A stretch of DNA of 64,000 nucleotides from Sarocladium kiliense (lineage: Eukaryota; Ascomycota; Sordariomycetes; Hypocreales; Sarocladiaceae): positions 4,216,001 to 4,280,000 of the forward strand of contig JAUZTG010000029.1 in assembly GCA_030734395.1 (NCBI GenBank), given 5' to 3'. Position 1 is the stretch's first letter; each line of letters begins with the position of its first letter. The translations under genes were made by a program, and so were the position numbers. Shown in pieces: positions 1 through 11,381 of this stretch. The notes under the pieces are model-generated. The model was not told where the DNA came from, did no database searches, and saw only the letters and a list, made by a program, of their open reading frames with translations.

Positions 1-6
1 ACCGAA

Positions 7-1509
7 ATGCCTCCGCACATCACGCCGGAGTACATCGCGGAGAGTCGTGTGCCATTGATTATGGGAGTCATCATCAGCGTCTCCATACTCAGCACGATCT
101 TCGTGGTGGCTCGAATCTTCACCCGCACTCGCTTGACCGGCAACATGTTCCTGGACGACTACCTGGTCATTATCGCAGCTGTAAGTTCATTCATATCGCC
201 TGGCCAGGGTCGAAACTCTGTTCAGAGCTATTGCTCACACTGAGGCATAGGCAAGTCAATGGGTGTGTGTCGGCTTAGCAAGTCATGCGGCTTTGCACGG
301 CAATGGGCGTCACTTTGATGCGATGCTCTACACTCAACCCGAGAAGCTCGAACAAGCCCTGTTCTTCACGCTGCTCAACTTCCCATTCGGCATCCTCGCC
401 TTTGGCCTGCCGAAGGTCGCAGTGGTGGCACTTCTAACACGCATCATGAACCCGTCTCGAGCGCACCGATGGTTCCTCTGGGGTCTCTCGCTGCTTTGCC
501 TTCTAGTACTCCTAGGATGTGCACCAATGCTCTTCGCTCAATGCACGCCGTCACACTCGCAGTGGGATCTGAACTTCCCACCAGACCAGAAGAAGTGCTG
601 GCCCAAGTATGTGCTTGTGAACTATGCGATTGCATCAGGAGGTAGGTCATACTTTTCGAGAGTTTTGGAAACCACAACTCACAGATTACTAGCTCTTTCG
701 GCATTCACGGATTTGTACCTGGCCGTCTATCCTGCCACTGTGCTATGGACCCTCCAGCTCAATCTGAAGAAGAAGATTGCGCTGAGCGTGGCCCTTGGCA
801 TCGGATCTATGTAAGTATCTGAACAAGACATGTTCCCTGGAATACGGACTGACGACAGAAGTTCTACCGTCGTTGCTATTTACAAATGCACTCGTCTGCC
901 ATCTCTTGCGAGCGCAGACTTCACGTGGGATACCGCAGATCTAGTGATTTGGACAGTGTAAGTGCAGATCGTCCATCCATGGCTGCACTCAGCATGCTAA
1001 CATTGGTTTCTAGTGTCGAAGCAGCTGTCATTATCATCGCTTGTTGCATTCCGCTTCTCCAGCCTCTCGTCGACCTCATCTTCGGTCGTCGAACACTCAC
1101 CGGTTCGAAAGGATACAACTACTACGGTTCATCTCGCGACGGGTCAGCTCACCTTCGCTCACGCGACATCGAGTTGGAGAAGAAGGGTGGTAGCAACGCC
1201 ATGTCCTCGAAGGGCCGTACCGATGTCAGCCGTATCCACGCTGGGGACTTTGACGACGACCTCATGCAGACACGGGTTGAGACAGGCTCTCAGGAGAGCA
1301 TTCTTCAGCGAAAGAGCAGTGATCAGGATGTGAAGTTACCGATGCAGACAAATGCGAAGGTTGACTCTAAGAAGCACACTATGAGAGTTCCGCCGCTGCC
1401 GCCAAAGGCGCACGAGGGTGTTATTATGAAGACCCGCGAGGTGACGGTGTCGTACTCGAACAGTCAGTCAGAAGCTGATACGAGTAGGAAGAATTGGGGA
1501 GCTATTTGA
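7..1509 (+). CDS. PTH11-like rhodopsin-domain integral membrane protein
   Basis: Five exons by splice signals and phase: 7-180, 251-641, 693-810, 859-957, 1014-1509, giving about 425 residues. The N-terminal half is a series of hydrophobic segments with the sequence style of the fungal rhodopsin-domain (PTH11-like, seven-helix) family. Recognisable parts are an early VARIFTR stretch after helix 1, a DDYL segment, and SAFTDLYLAVYP in a central helix. The last ~150 residues are a hydrophilic, Ser/Lys/Asp-rich cytoplasmic-type tail. No CFEM cysteine domain is present. Some relatives act as surface or host-cue receptors in plant pathogens, but most are uncharacterised, so a receptor role here is family inference. 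The ATG at 7 fits family N-termini, but only six bases upstream are visible, so an additional 5' exon cannot be excluded. Confidence 0.8.
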
Positions 1510-3583
1510 GAGTGGCACCATCACTGGGTTTCGTTTTGGTATCTTGTCTGTATATTAACAAACCGTGTGAAACTTCTGGCAGGGAACAGGCGCACAAAAT
1601 ACAATTAAGGCCTCAATTTTGATATGTGAGACAATGATTCCCCTGATCCTAGGTCCATGTCCTAGCTGGGAGGTGAAATTATTCTTCCACTTTGAAAACT
1701 AGAGAGTACTCTGGCTATGCATTGTGAGGCTGCGTTCGATATCAAGCAGTTGTGTATCGAAGTTGGCTCCATCTTCACCTGAGCACTCTGGAGGGTGCCA
1801 TCCAGAAACAGTCATGAGCGACCTACTGTGGCAATACTATCTAGAACAATGAGACTGGCTGTAACGTAGGTTACCCTGTATCGAAGCATCACGACGTTAT
1901 GTCATGGTAGTTCTGAGATGAGAGATGTGCTGAGCAAGCGCAGAATTCGCTCGACAGCGTAATTAGAGCGCAAGCTCTGAGTCAAAAGTTGGAGGTATGG
2001 ATGACGACTATACCCAGGCCACACCCAAGCTGTCATGAGACCAATGCATGCCTACACAGCGCCATCTAAGCCTCTCGGTCTCTGTGCAAGTCAGTCATGA
2101 TGGAAATAATGGACGAATTGGAAGCCTGGTTCGATGTTCGCAAGGGTGCCTGCAACACTGCCACAGAAAGCCGCGTAGAATTGTCGTCATCATGGATCTG
2201 CTGATGGTCGAGGTTGGTGTCCTTACCCTGAAGGGCCGCCGGAGTCGGCGCCCGATCGGCCCCAGTCGGCACAACAATCCAGGACTCGGGGCAAAGCAAT
2301 CACCGATGATTCATGGAAGCTCTGAAGCTCTGATGCTTCATTGAAGGGGTTGAATAAGCAAGCTATGTGCTCAACGCTGCACAATGCAATGGATGTGGCC
2401 TGGAACTGATCATCTTCAAACATTGTTCTCCATCCCTTGCTACTGTGCTCACGTGGCGCCTCACCCAACTCATTGTCTTGACAGGCCCGTACCTGCGCCA
2501 GGGGTGGATTGGCGTCTTGTGGACCGACCACCCCTGGAAGCTGTCAAAGAAAGCGAGGTGCTGGAGTGCGATATCGCTGTTTGACTGAGGCAGCAAGTCA
2601 AGACTGTCCAGGGAAGGAACATTACAGTGTGTCGTCATAACACGTTCCGCGGGGTTGCACCAGGGAACACCCTTCCTTCCTTGTGCTTTCTTCATTCCTG
2701 CCTTGGGTCCTTCCTTCCACCCAAAAGATGCACCTCCACGCGTGAAAGCGGCGTCGCTGGTCGAGCGGTGTCACACTGAGTGGGGCACCTGATCCACGCC
2801 GCCTTCCTGCCACCTGCCCAAATCTGCCTCATTAATATTGTCACCCAGGGTCCCTTAATAGCCAGGCTACTGCAGCCACCCTCAGTCCTCTCTCCACTGG
2901 TTTGCGACATCACCGCCATCCCCTCCCCCATCAGTCCTGAGCCCTTGTTTCTGTCACCCCGATCATCGTCATCTAATCTCTCGCCATTCCCCATTGTATC
3001 CCGCCCCAGATTTTCCCCTTTTCGCGTCTTTCGCATCTTATCGCTCGCCGCTTTTGCAAGCCTCGCCGGAGTTCTGCCGTGCCATCCTAATTTTTTTCTT
3101 CCCTCTCTGTGCCAGGGGAACCAGAACTGGGAAAGGCGGTGATCAACACCAGCATCCACCGCCCACCGCCAAAAACCAAGGCAAAGGGGCTCAAGAGCTT
3201 GTTCAACACCTAATCTTGCCCGCCCCTAATCTTATCTCCAGTATCCCATCTACCTTGCTCTCACCTTCATTCTCCCACCAATTGTTTCGCCCTCCTTGCA
3301 TCTGCTCGCCTTCAATCCAGCTGTCTACCTGGCTCGAGCTTAGCATTGTTCCGCCGTGGCTCTTGGACCCTGCGTCACCCTGCGTCTACCGCCTTTTTTT
3401 CTGGTGCGCCCATCCTTTCGCTACGCCGAACTTACCCACCACCGCCCATACCTCAGCCCTCCATCCTCCGGCCACCACCTTCGACCTCGGCCATCTCAAC
3501 GCGGGTTCAGGCTTGGATACTTGCACAGTCGAGACTAGGCGTACGCCTCTTTCTCAATCGCTGGTTAACGTCACGTTCTTCGT
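1510..3583. other. Intergenic region upstream of HMG-CoA reductase
   Basis: No convincing gene. Short open frames on both strands lack homology signs and splice logic. From about 2860 to 3580 the plus strand becomes strongly C/T-rich, typical of a fungal core promoter and 5' leader for the gene that follows. A CACGTG E-box lies at 2450-2455, but nothing shows that it is used. Confidence 0.6.
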
Positions 3584-3889
3584 GTAAGTGCAATGCGCAC
3601 GCCTCTCCCCCCTTCAAGCTCCCATGTTGTTCTTGTGTCTCGTCTGGCTTGTCCCCGCGACTTCAGACCTTCTCCTGTCTTGCTTTCTTGCTTGCAGAGA
3701 CATGTCTTGTTTCGTGTCTCAAACACCTCAACAACATGGAGCTTTGCTCAGCCTTGTGCCCAATACATCATGACCCTTGCTGGTTACTTACACCTTCGCC
3801 TAGGTCAAGCCACTCGCGACCACACCGATCCCAAACCTCGATGTCGTAGACGAGCAACGCGCCGAGTCACCTTCTCCGATCAAGTCGAC
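3584..3889 (+). promoter_or_regulatory. 5' leader of HMG-CoA reductase: probable leader intron and upstream ORFs
   Basis: A good donor (GTAAGT at 3584) and a pyrimidine-rich acceptor (TTGCTTGCAG ending at 3697) suggest a 114-nt leader intron. It would remove the ATG at 3593. The spliced leader would hold ATG-started small frames at 3702-3773 (23 codons) and 3736-3849 (37 codons), plus a two-codon frame at 3841. The stop of the first overlaps an ATG at 3770 (ATGA), and that ATG is in frame with the reductase. This is a plausible translational control arrangement. It is inferred from sequence only. Confidence 0.45.
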
Positions 3890-6800
3890 ATGATCGGCTC
3901 CTCGTTCCTCCCTCCCCGCTTCCGCGGCGAGCCAACCGTCTCGAAACCGGTGACACCTACTTGGATCAGCAAAAGGGTCAACCCTTTCCTGCAGTTCCTG
4001 GCTCGACTGGCCTGTTCTCACCCCATTCACACCGTTGTAGTGGTTGCTGTACTTGCCAGCACATCCTATGTCGGAATTATTCAAGAGAGCCTGAGAGAGT
4101 CTACTGCCAGCATTGGCAGCAAGGCAGACTGGTCTTCGCTGCTCGACGGTAGCAGAAGCCTGCAAATTTCCCCGGAAACTGCTTGGAAGTGGCAGAATGT
4201 TGAAGACCCTAATGCCGTTCATGGCGGTGATGTTGAGCATCTTGCTCTCCTGACCCTCGTCTTCCCAGACACCCTGTCCAACGAGTCTCCGAGTACCGCT
4301 CCACGATCCCACGCCGTGCCGATCCCCCAAAACCTTTCGGTCACTCAGCTGCCCTCGACCGAAAACCAGCTCACCACGTACTCACAAGATACCATTCTGG
4401 TGTACTCAGTTCCTTACGCTGATGCACCAGCATTTATTGCCAACGCCCAGGAAATCCCCAACGTGGATGCCGAAGAGACGGAGACCTTGAACGGACAAGA
4501 GCGAAAGATGTGGATCATGAAGGCCGCCAGGGTCAACACCAAGAGCACCATCGTCAAATGGGTGAAGAATGCCTGGGCAGAGTTTCTGGATCTACTCAAG
4601 AATGCTGAGACTCTTGACATTGTTATCATGGTCCTGGGTTATATCTCTATGCACTTGACTTTCGTCTCCTTGTTTCTCTCCATGCGTCGCATGGGCTCTA
4701 ACTTCTGGCTGGCGATGAGCACTCTCTTCTCATCAGTTTTCGCTTTCCTCTTTGGCCTAGCTGTGACCACCCGCTTTGGTGTTCCAGTCAGCGTCATCCT
4801 GCTCTCCGAGGGCCTACCATTTCTGGTTGTCACGATCGGATTTGAGAAGAACATTGTCCTTACTCGTGCTGTCCTGTCTCACGCCATTGAGCACCGTCGC
4901 AACCAGATCAAGCAGAACAAGTCGAAGAACTCGCCCGAACCGACCAATCAGAACATCATCCAGTATGCTATTCAGGCGGCTATCAAGGACAAGGGTTTCG
5001 AGATTCTGCGGGACTACGCTGTGGAGATCATCATTCTTGTTCTCGGTGCGCTCTCTGGTGTCCAGGGCGGCCTCCAGCAGTTCTGCTTCCTCGCCGCGTG
5101 GATTCTCCTGTTCGATTGCATCCTCCTCTTCACCTTCTACACTGCAATCCTGAGCATCAAGCTTGAGATCAACCGAATCAAGCGTCACGTGGATATGCGC
5201 ATGGCCCTTGAGGATGATGGTGTTAGCCGCCGGGTTGCAGAGAACGTCGCGTCCAGCAACGATGACCAGGATTCCCAGGAGACGTCCCTCTTTGGACGTA
5301 AGATGAAGGGCAGCAATGTGCCCAAGTTCAAGATCCTCATGGTCACTGGCTTCGTTCTGCTTAACATTATCAACCTTCTCACCATTCCTTTCCGTGGCCC
5401 TAGCTCCTTGCGTTCTTGGGCAGCTGGCCTCGGTGGTGTAGTATCTTCACCCCCCGTTGACCCATTCAAGGTCGCCTCGAACGGTCTCGATGCCATCTTG
5501 GCCGCCGCTCGCGCCAATAGCCAGAAGACCCTTGTGACTATCCTTACGCCTATCAAGTACGAGCTGGAGTACCCCTCGGTCCATTATGCCCTCAAGTCTT
5601 CCGTCGGTGGCTCTGGGGTAGATGGCGAGGCTTATCATCCGCTGAACGACTACGGAGTAGGTGGACGCATGGTCGGCAGCCTACTCACAAGCCTTGAGGA
5701 TCCCATCCTCTCCAAGTGGATCATTGTTGCCCTTGCTCTCAGCGTCGGGCTGAACGGATATCTTTTCAACGTCGCTCGTTGGGGCATCAAAGATCCGAAT
5801 GTGCCGGACCACAACATTGACCGCAAGGAACTCGCCAGTGCCGAGAGGTTCAACGACACCGGAAACGCCACCCTTCCTCTTGGCGAGTTTGTGCCAGCTT
5901 CACCTCCTTCTCGCGCCGATCTCGCCACTCCCGCCATTACTGATGACGAAGACGATGTACCTAAGATGACCAAGGTTCGGCCTACGTCGACTGAGAGGCG
6001 CAGTGATGCGGAACTTGAGAAGATGCTGATGGAAAAGCGCGTCCCGGAGATGTCTGATGAGGAGATCGTTTCCATGTCTATGCGTGGCAAGATTCCCGGT
6101 TATGCCCTTGAGAAGACCTTGCAGGATTTCACTCGCGCCGTCAAGATCCGCCGCAGTATCATCTCCCGGACGAAGGTCACATCTGAGATTACCAGCAACC
6201 TCGAGCGATCCAGGCTTCCTTACGAGCACTACGATTGGGAGCGTGTGTTTGGCGCCTGCTGCGAGAACGTCATCGGCTATCTCCCTCTGCCTGTCGGCGT
6301 TGCCGGTCCTCTTGTTATTGATGGTCAGAGCTACTTCCTTCCGATGGCTACGACTGAGGGAGTATTGGTCGCTAGTGCTAGCCGTGGCTGCAAAGCTATC
6401 AACTCCGGCGGCGGTGCCATTACTGTTCTGACTGGTGATGGCATGACCCGTGGCCCCTGTATCAGCTTCGAAACCCTTGAGCGAGCCGGCGCTGCCAAGC
6501 TGTGGCTGGACTCCGAGGCTGGCACTAACGTCATGAAGAAGGCGTTCAACTCCACCAGTCGTTTCGCTCGTCTTCAGACAATGAAGACCGCACTTGCTGG
6601 CACCAACCTCTTCATTCGTTTCAAGACTACTACCGGTGATGCCATGGGCATGAACATGATTTCCAAGGGTGTCGAACACGCACTCGACGTAATGGCAAAC
6701 GAGGCCGGTTTCGATGACATGGTCATCATTTCGGTCTCTGGCAACTACTGCATCGACAAGAAGCCTGCGGCACTGAATTGGATTGATGGCCGAGGCAAGA

Positions 6801-7467
6801 GCGTTGTCGCGGAAGCGATCATTCCAGCGGACGTTGTCAAGAGCGTTCTGAAGAGTGACGTGGACTCACTCGTTGAGCTCAACGTGACCAAAAACCTCAT
6901 TGGTTCCGCCATGGCCGGTTCGATCGGCGGTTTCAACGCACATGCCGCCAACATCGTTGCTGCCATCTTCCTTGCTACCGGACAGGACCCTGCACAAGTC
7001 GTGGAGAGCGCCAACTGCATCACCACTATGCGGAAGTAAGTCATTCGATCAGATCTTGAAAATGAACAATTGCTAACATGTCTTCTAGTCTTCACGGCTC
7101 CCTCCAGATTGCGGTCTCCATGCCTTCCCTTGAGGTTGGAACGCTCGGTGGCGGCACGATCCTGGAGCCTCAGGGCGCCATGCTGGACATGCTGGGTGTC
7201 CGTGGCTCTCACCCAACTAACCCTGGTGACAACGCCCGCCGCCTCGCAAGGATCATCGCAGCGGCTGTGCTCGCTGGTGAGCTGTCACTGTGCAGTGCGC
7301 TGGCAGCTGGACACTTGGTCAAGGCGCACATGCAACACAACCGCAGCGCCGCTCCTTCACGGTCGACGACGCCTGCGCCGCAAGCTGCCATGACCCCTGT
7401 GTCACTGGCGATGTCCAACGCACAAGACAAGCCCTCTTCTGCTGCGACGCAGCGGTCAAAGAGGTAA
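3890..7467 (+). CDS. HMG1: 3-hydroxy-3-methylglutaryl-CoA reductase (ER membrane)
   Basis: Makes mevalonate from HMG-CoA with NADPH, the rate-setting step of sterol and isoprenoid synthesis, in the ER membrane. Exons 3890-7035 and 7089-7467 give 1174 residues, normal for filamentous fungi. A first membrane segment lies near residues 45-65, and a multi-helix sterol-sensing region near 240-425. A linker precedes the catalytic domain from about residue 760. Catalytic landmarks: ENVIGYLPLPVGVAGPL, TTEGVLVASASRGC (catalytic Glu), DAMGMNM (catalytic Asp), GTLGGGT, and HLVKAHM with the active-site His in KAHM. The start at 3890 (MIGSSFLPPRFRGE) matches family N-termini. In-frame ATGs at 3770 and 3593 would add an Arg-rich extension unlike relatives. 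Certain as to family; the start is less certain. Confidence 0.96.
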
Positions 7468-7800
7468 TCTTTTGCGGTTTGCGTTTATAAGTTTTGGAAA
7501 AGCACATAAACAGCTCTGAGGAGCGGTAGCGGTGGTAATCAAGCGACACTAGACGTGAGGGTCATGTGAAAGGTGAAGGAGTTCATTCACTCGGGTTGAA
7601 TCGGGCATTTTTTGTACATACTTTGGGATCTGAGACCCCGGCCAGACCCATGAAGCATAGATGGCATACATTGCTGGAGGGGTGTTTTCTTCATTTTGTT
7701 CCCCCAACCAGGCACATCCAGATCATATTTCATAGCAATCTACTGTAACATACCATCAAATCGTACGGCCCGCTTTGCATGTTTCTGGGGATGGCACCAT

Positions 7801-8535
7801 TCATGCCAATGCCTTCACCTTTGCAACCTCCTCGCCGTTCGTAGAAACCATCTTGACACCATGCTTAATGATCTCGGCACGAACCTCATCCCACTTGCCA
7901 GGTGTCACGGGCTTCGTCCCCTCCTCGACGATATACGTCTTGAAACCCTCATCAACCGCGTGTTCTGCTGTAGCCTTCACACAGTAATCCGCCGCCAACC
8001 CCACGACAAACACGTCCGTCACCCCATTCCTCCTCAGCCTCCCTGCCAACCCACTATCACTCACCTTGAACGGATCATAAAACGCCGAATACATCTCCAC
8101 GCTGCTCACCATCCCCTTGTCCACCACATCGTCGAGCAGAGACTGATCAAGTTCGGGTGCGAGCTCTGCGCCAGGTGTGAGCTGGATGCAGTGATCGGGC
8201 CAGAGGGTGGTCTCGTAAGACTTAGATGGGTCGGAAGGGTGTTGGATGGTTGTTTTGGAGGTGTAAGGCTTGGCTGAATCGTGGTTTGAGGCGAAGGAGA
8301 CGTGGGTTTTGGGGTGCCAGTCGCGGGTAGCGAGTTTGAGGGCGAAAGGGAGAGAGAGGAGGCTGTTGAGAATGGGGGCTATGGTGCGGCCTTCTGGGAC
8401 GGCGAGGGAGCCTTTCTATGATGAGGGTTAATGGTGATAAGGTATGAGGTGAGGAGGGGACTGACGTACAGGTGGGCAGAAGTCTTCTTGGAAGTCAACG
8501 ACTAGGAGAGCGGGCTTGAAGTCTGTAGGCGACAT
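7801..8535 (-). CDS. PNC1: Nicotinamidase (isochorismatase-like hydrolase)
   Basis: Converts nicotinamide to nicotinic acid and ammonia in the NAD+ salvage pathway. In yeast this also relieves sirtuin inhibition by nicotinamide. Exons 8470-8535 and 7801-8415 on the minus strand give 226 residues, close to yeast PNC1. Visible signatures: N-terminal ALLVVDFQEDFCPP with the catalytic Asp, WHPKTHVSFASNH with metal-binding Asp/His positions, a conserved Lys region, and GLAADYCVKATA carrying the nucleophilic Cys. The ATG at 8535 gives a normal N-terminus and the small first exon (22 codons) joins in phase. It is convergent with HMG-CoA reductase, with about 330 bases between the stop codons. Confidence 0.93.
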
Positions 8536-9713
8536 ATTGTTAACAGGAGGCGGTCGCCAATATCAGAGACCGAAACTGTTGACGAGGACGTTGAAGAGCG
8601 AGGAATTGGGGACGATCTGTGATGATGCTGCTGATTGATAAGTGGTGATGATGCATCCCACGTGGGTGGGGAAACGTAACCCTAGCCCGATCCAACCCGA
8701 CGAAATGTGTCCCGCGGATCTGGACAAGAAGCATTCAGGCAAACAGAACCGTACCGAATTGATGTCTTACGGAAATTAAATAAGCATTGAGCTAGTATGG
8801 TGCTAGTGCGAAGCTTGTATTGTATCTTGCCTATCGGTGAACGCATAGTTCCTAAGGTGCCAAACCTTCCTTGTATATGAGGACTTCCAGAGGATATGCT
8901 CACTTGAATCCTTTTAGCTGACTGAAACTTTGCAACAACAGGAGCATTGATGTAAGAACTTTCCTTTTGCCCTCTTGCAGCTCAATAGGCTGGATGCGTC
9001 GCTATACTGCGATACTGTCATTTCAAGGTTCCTGCCGGCCGCTTCCTTCGTACATCGCATAAGCCATTGAGTCGCCCCTACTGCACCCCTCGTAAAGCTA
9101 TCTGTGACAAGAAGTGCCCAATGTCCGAAAGCTCATCCAGGAAGTAACTTCTTACGTCTTGTTACAGTTCAGTATCGGGCAGAGCCTCTGAAAGGATCTT
9201 ACATTGGCCTGCTAAACAAAGTTGACGCCCTCGAATGTGAAGCCGCATCCCTCCCTACGTGCAGGGATTATAGTTCAACATACAATGATTTGGTTTGTGA
9301 GGGTCTGAACCATGTAGCGAATATACAAATGACGGGGACCATAGTCGCAACCTTCTCCTCGCCTATCGAAGTCTTCCCCCTTGTTCCACCTATATGCCAC
9401 GTCGAGCAAGCTTTCTGCACGACTTCACGCTTTTACAGGTCAAAAGTCAAGTCTCGTCAGTCAATCTAACGGTTTTTTAGTGCGTCTATAAGACGACTGT
9501 CTGTTTCCTCTCGAGTTCCCTCCCGAACTTCCCTCTTACATCGCACTCTTGATCATCAGACAGATCATCAGGTATCAGGCTTGCCTCTATTGCAGCAATC
9601 ATCATTGCACTGTACAACAGAAACAACTTGTCTCATCATCAAGCAATCATCACAAACATATCACAAAAGTCCCAGCTCACACTTCATCACAATCACAAAC
9701 ACCTGTGGACAAG
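8536..9713. other. Intergenic region with TATA-like site near 9487
   Basis: No gene seen. A 121-codon open frame at 9104-9469 has no recognisable composition or start context and is not called. CTATAAG at 9486-9492, about 225 bases upstream of the next ATG, with a following C/T-rich stretch, could be the promoter of the gene at 9714. Confidence 0.45.
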
Positions 9714-10952
9714 ATGTCTATGCTTTGGAGACACCAGCAAAAGCTCGAGGCCCGAATGGGCTCTGAAGCGTATGAAGCCATGCGCAATGCCAAAATCCGC
9801 GTTGAGCGTGGCCAAGTCTCTGCAAACAATTCATCTGGCGCTGGTCATGTCAACGCACAGTCCAGAGTCTTCAAGTCACCTGAAGCTGCTAGCAGCAAGG
9901 TGCAATCTGGTCGTGTCTTCAAGACCGCTACCTTCAAACCTATCAAGGAGAAGCCACACTTTCCTCAAAAGAGAGGTGACTTTCTCAAGATTTACCTGCC
10001 TGAGAAGAAGGAGAATCAGTTCACTACTCTTTCAGCTTCAGTTTTCAGGGAACAGCCGTCTGGCGTCGCTCCTGACTTTGTCACACAGCTCAAGCCTTCG
10101 GCTGAGCGAAAAGCTCCCGTCAAGGGATGTCTGAAGAAGACTCTTCCCAAAGGATCACATGAGTCAACTCAGAAGTCAACTTCCTTCACTCGTTGCTCAG
10201 TCAAAGTTGTTGCAAATGTTGAGGACAAAAGCCCTGATTACCACTTCCATCATACCAGGGGCCCAATCTGCTACTGCAGGAAATGCAAGTGCAAGGGCCC
10301 CCAAGATCCTCCACACCACAACAACATCATTGCTCTTGAAGTCTTGGCAATGCGTCTTCGTGGTGGCGTCAGCAAAAAAGAAAACACAGTCGACGTTGAC
10401 AAGGCGCTTCTCTATGCCCAGTTCAACAAGCACAGACTGGCTGGCGAGGCTCTTCAGGGCCCACACAAATTCTTCCTCACAGACCTCTACCTCAGTGCCA
10501 AAGGCAGAACCGCTCAACTCATGTTTCAAAAGAACTATGATGGCGAGGAGAGTGCCCTGGAGATGATGCGCCACAAACGCCGCAAAGGCACATTCTTCAA
10601 GATCTGCCTGCAAGAATGGGACTGGCTCGATCTTGATGAGCTTGCTCCTGAGATTCGGTCCTCTGAACCGAGGACTGAATTGGATCTTCACTGGGAGTTA
10701 GTAGAAGACTCTCAGATGCAAGGCTACACACTTGATCGCAAGTCAAACATCAAGCGCACCTCTTTAGAGCGTAGCATCATCAAGGCAAACAAGCCAGAAG
10801 GTGCGAAGCTTTCCAAGTCTTCCAAACCTATCATCAAAGTCCACAAGGACTACTTCTCCTTCAAAATGAATCTAAATGAGGAGGGAGATGAGGAGGTGAA
10901 GCCTGTGGAGAACATTCGAGTGCGGCCCTTGGTCAAGAACCTGTGGGCTTAG
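9714..10952 (+). CDS. Hypothetical protein with a short Cys cluster
   Basis: Single-exon frame of 412 residues from the ATG at 9714. The frame opens upstream to 9549, but only with a TTG codon. I do not recognise the family. The N-terminal ~170 residues are basic and Ser/Lys-rich, with repeated 'RVFK' stretches near residues 45-70. Near residues 180-190 a compact cluster reads CYCRKCKCKG, a possible metal or nucleic-acid contact. The C-terminal half is a mixed charged region with Trp/Leu/Asp blocks (QEWDWLDLDEL) and looks folded. There is no signal peptide or membrane segment. Length, coding-like composition and clean boundaries support a real gene. Function is unknown. Confidence 0.65.
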   Translation: MSMLWRHQQKLEARMGSEAYEAMRNAKIRVERGQVSANNSSGAGHVNAQSRVFKSPEAASSKVQSGRVFKTATFKPIKEKPHFPQKRGDFLKIYLPEKKENQFTTLSASVFREQPSGVAPDFVTQLKPSAERKAPVKGCLKKTLPKGSHESTQKSTSFTRCSVKVVANVEDKSPDYHFHHTRGPICYCRKCKCKGPQDPPHHNNIIALEVLAMRLRGGVSKKENTVDVDKALLYAQFNKHRLAGEALQGPHKFFLTDLYLSAKGRTAQLMFQKNYDGEESALEMMRHKRRKGTFFKICLQEWDWLDLDELAPEIRSSEPRTELDLHWELVEDSQMQGYTLDRKSNIKRTSLERSIIKANKPEGAKLSKSSKPIIKVHKDYFSFKMNLNEEGDEEVKPVENIRVRPLVKNLWA

Positions 10953-11381
10953 TTGGGCTTAGGAAGCAGATAGTGACACAGGGTCTCCATACATTACGTC
11001 TTGCAGATGGTTTTGTATGAACATGAAATTAAATTGATACCCCATTTTAATGCTCTGACTTGCTTTGAAATGATACAATTATTTTTGTGACTATATCTGA
11101 AACAAAGTAGCTATGATAACGCAAATCGCATAACAGCTGGAACACCGTGGTTTTCTGGCAAATGTTTAACTGCCAAGGATCTTTTGGTTCGGCCGTTTCG
11201 TCTGGGCTGGTATATGGTGTCGAAGTTCTATTCCTTACTTCGAGGAGGAGCCTCGCTTCCTGGTCAGCTTCTTGCGGGAGGCTCGTGCCGCTTTATGACG
11301 CCTGGCTGGTCTCAAGCGACTACTTCCTCGTCAGCAAGACTCCAATGTCTTCGAGGAGTTACGCGGTACACACGGTGTATC
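10953..11381. other. Intergenic region
   Basis: AT-rich 3' flank of the preceding gene (10990-11110), then nothing recognisable. Small overlapping frames on both strands are not supported as genes. Confidence 0.5.

Noticed and set aside
2450..2455. CACGTG E-box as a sterol-regulatory site for HMG-CoA reductase
   Set aside because: A single six-base match more than 1 kb upstream is expected by chance. No full sterol-element consensus was seen, and the bHLH gene at the right edge cannot be linked to it.
3593..3889. N-terminal extension of HMG-CoA reductase from the ATG at 3593
   Set aside because: It lies inside a likely leader intron (3584-3697) and its translation is unlike reductase N-termini, which match from 3890.
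9104..9469. 121-codon frame before the 9714 gene
   Set aside because: No clear product features, and it lies where the promoter of the following gene is expected.
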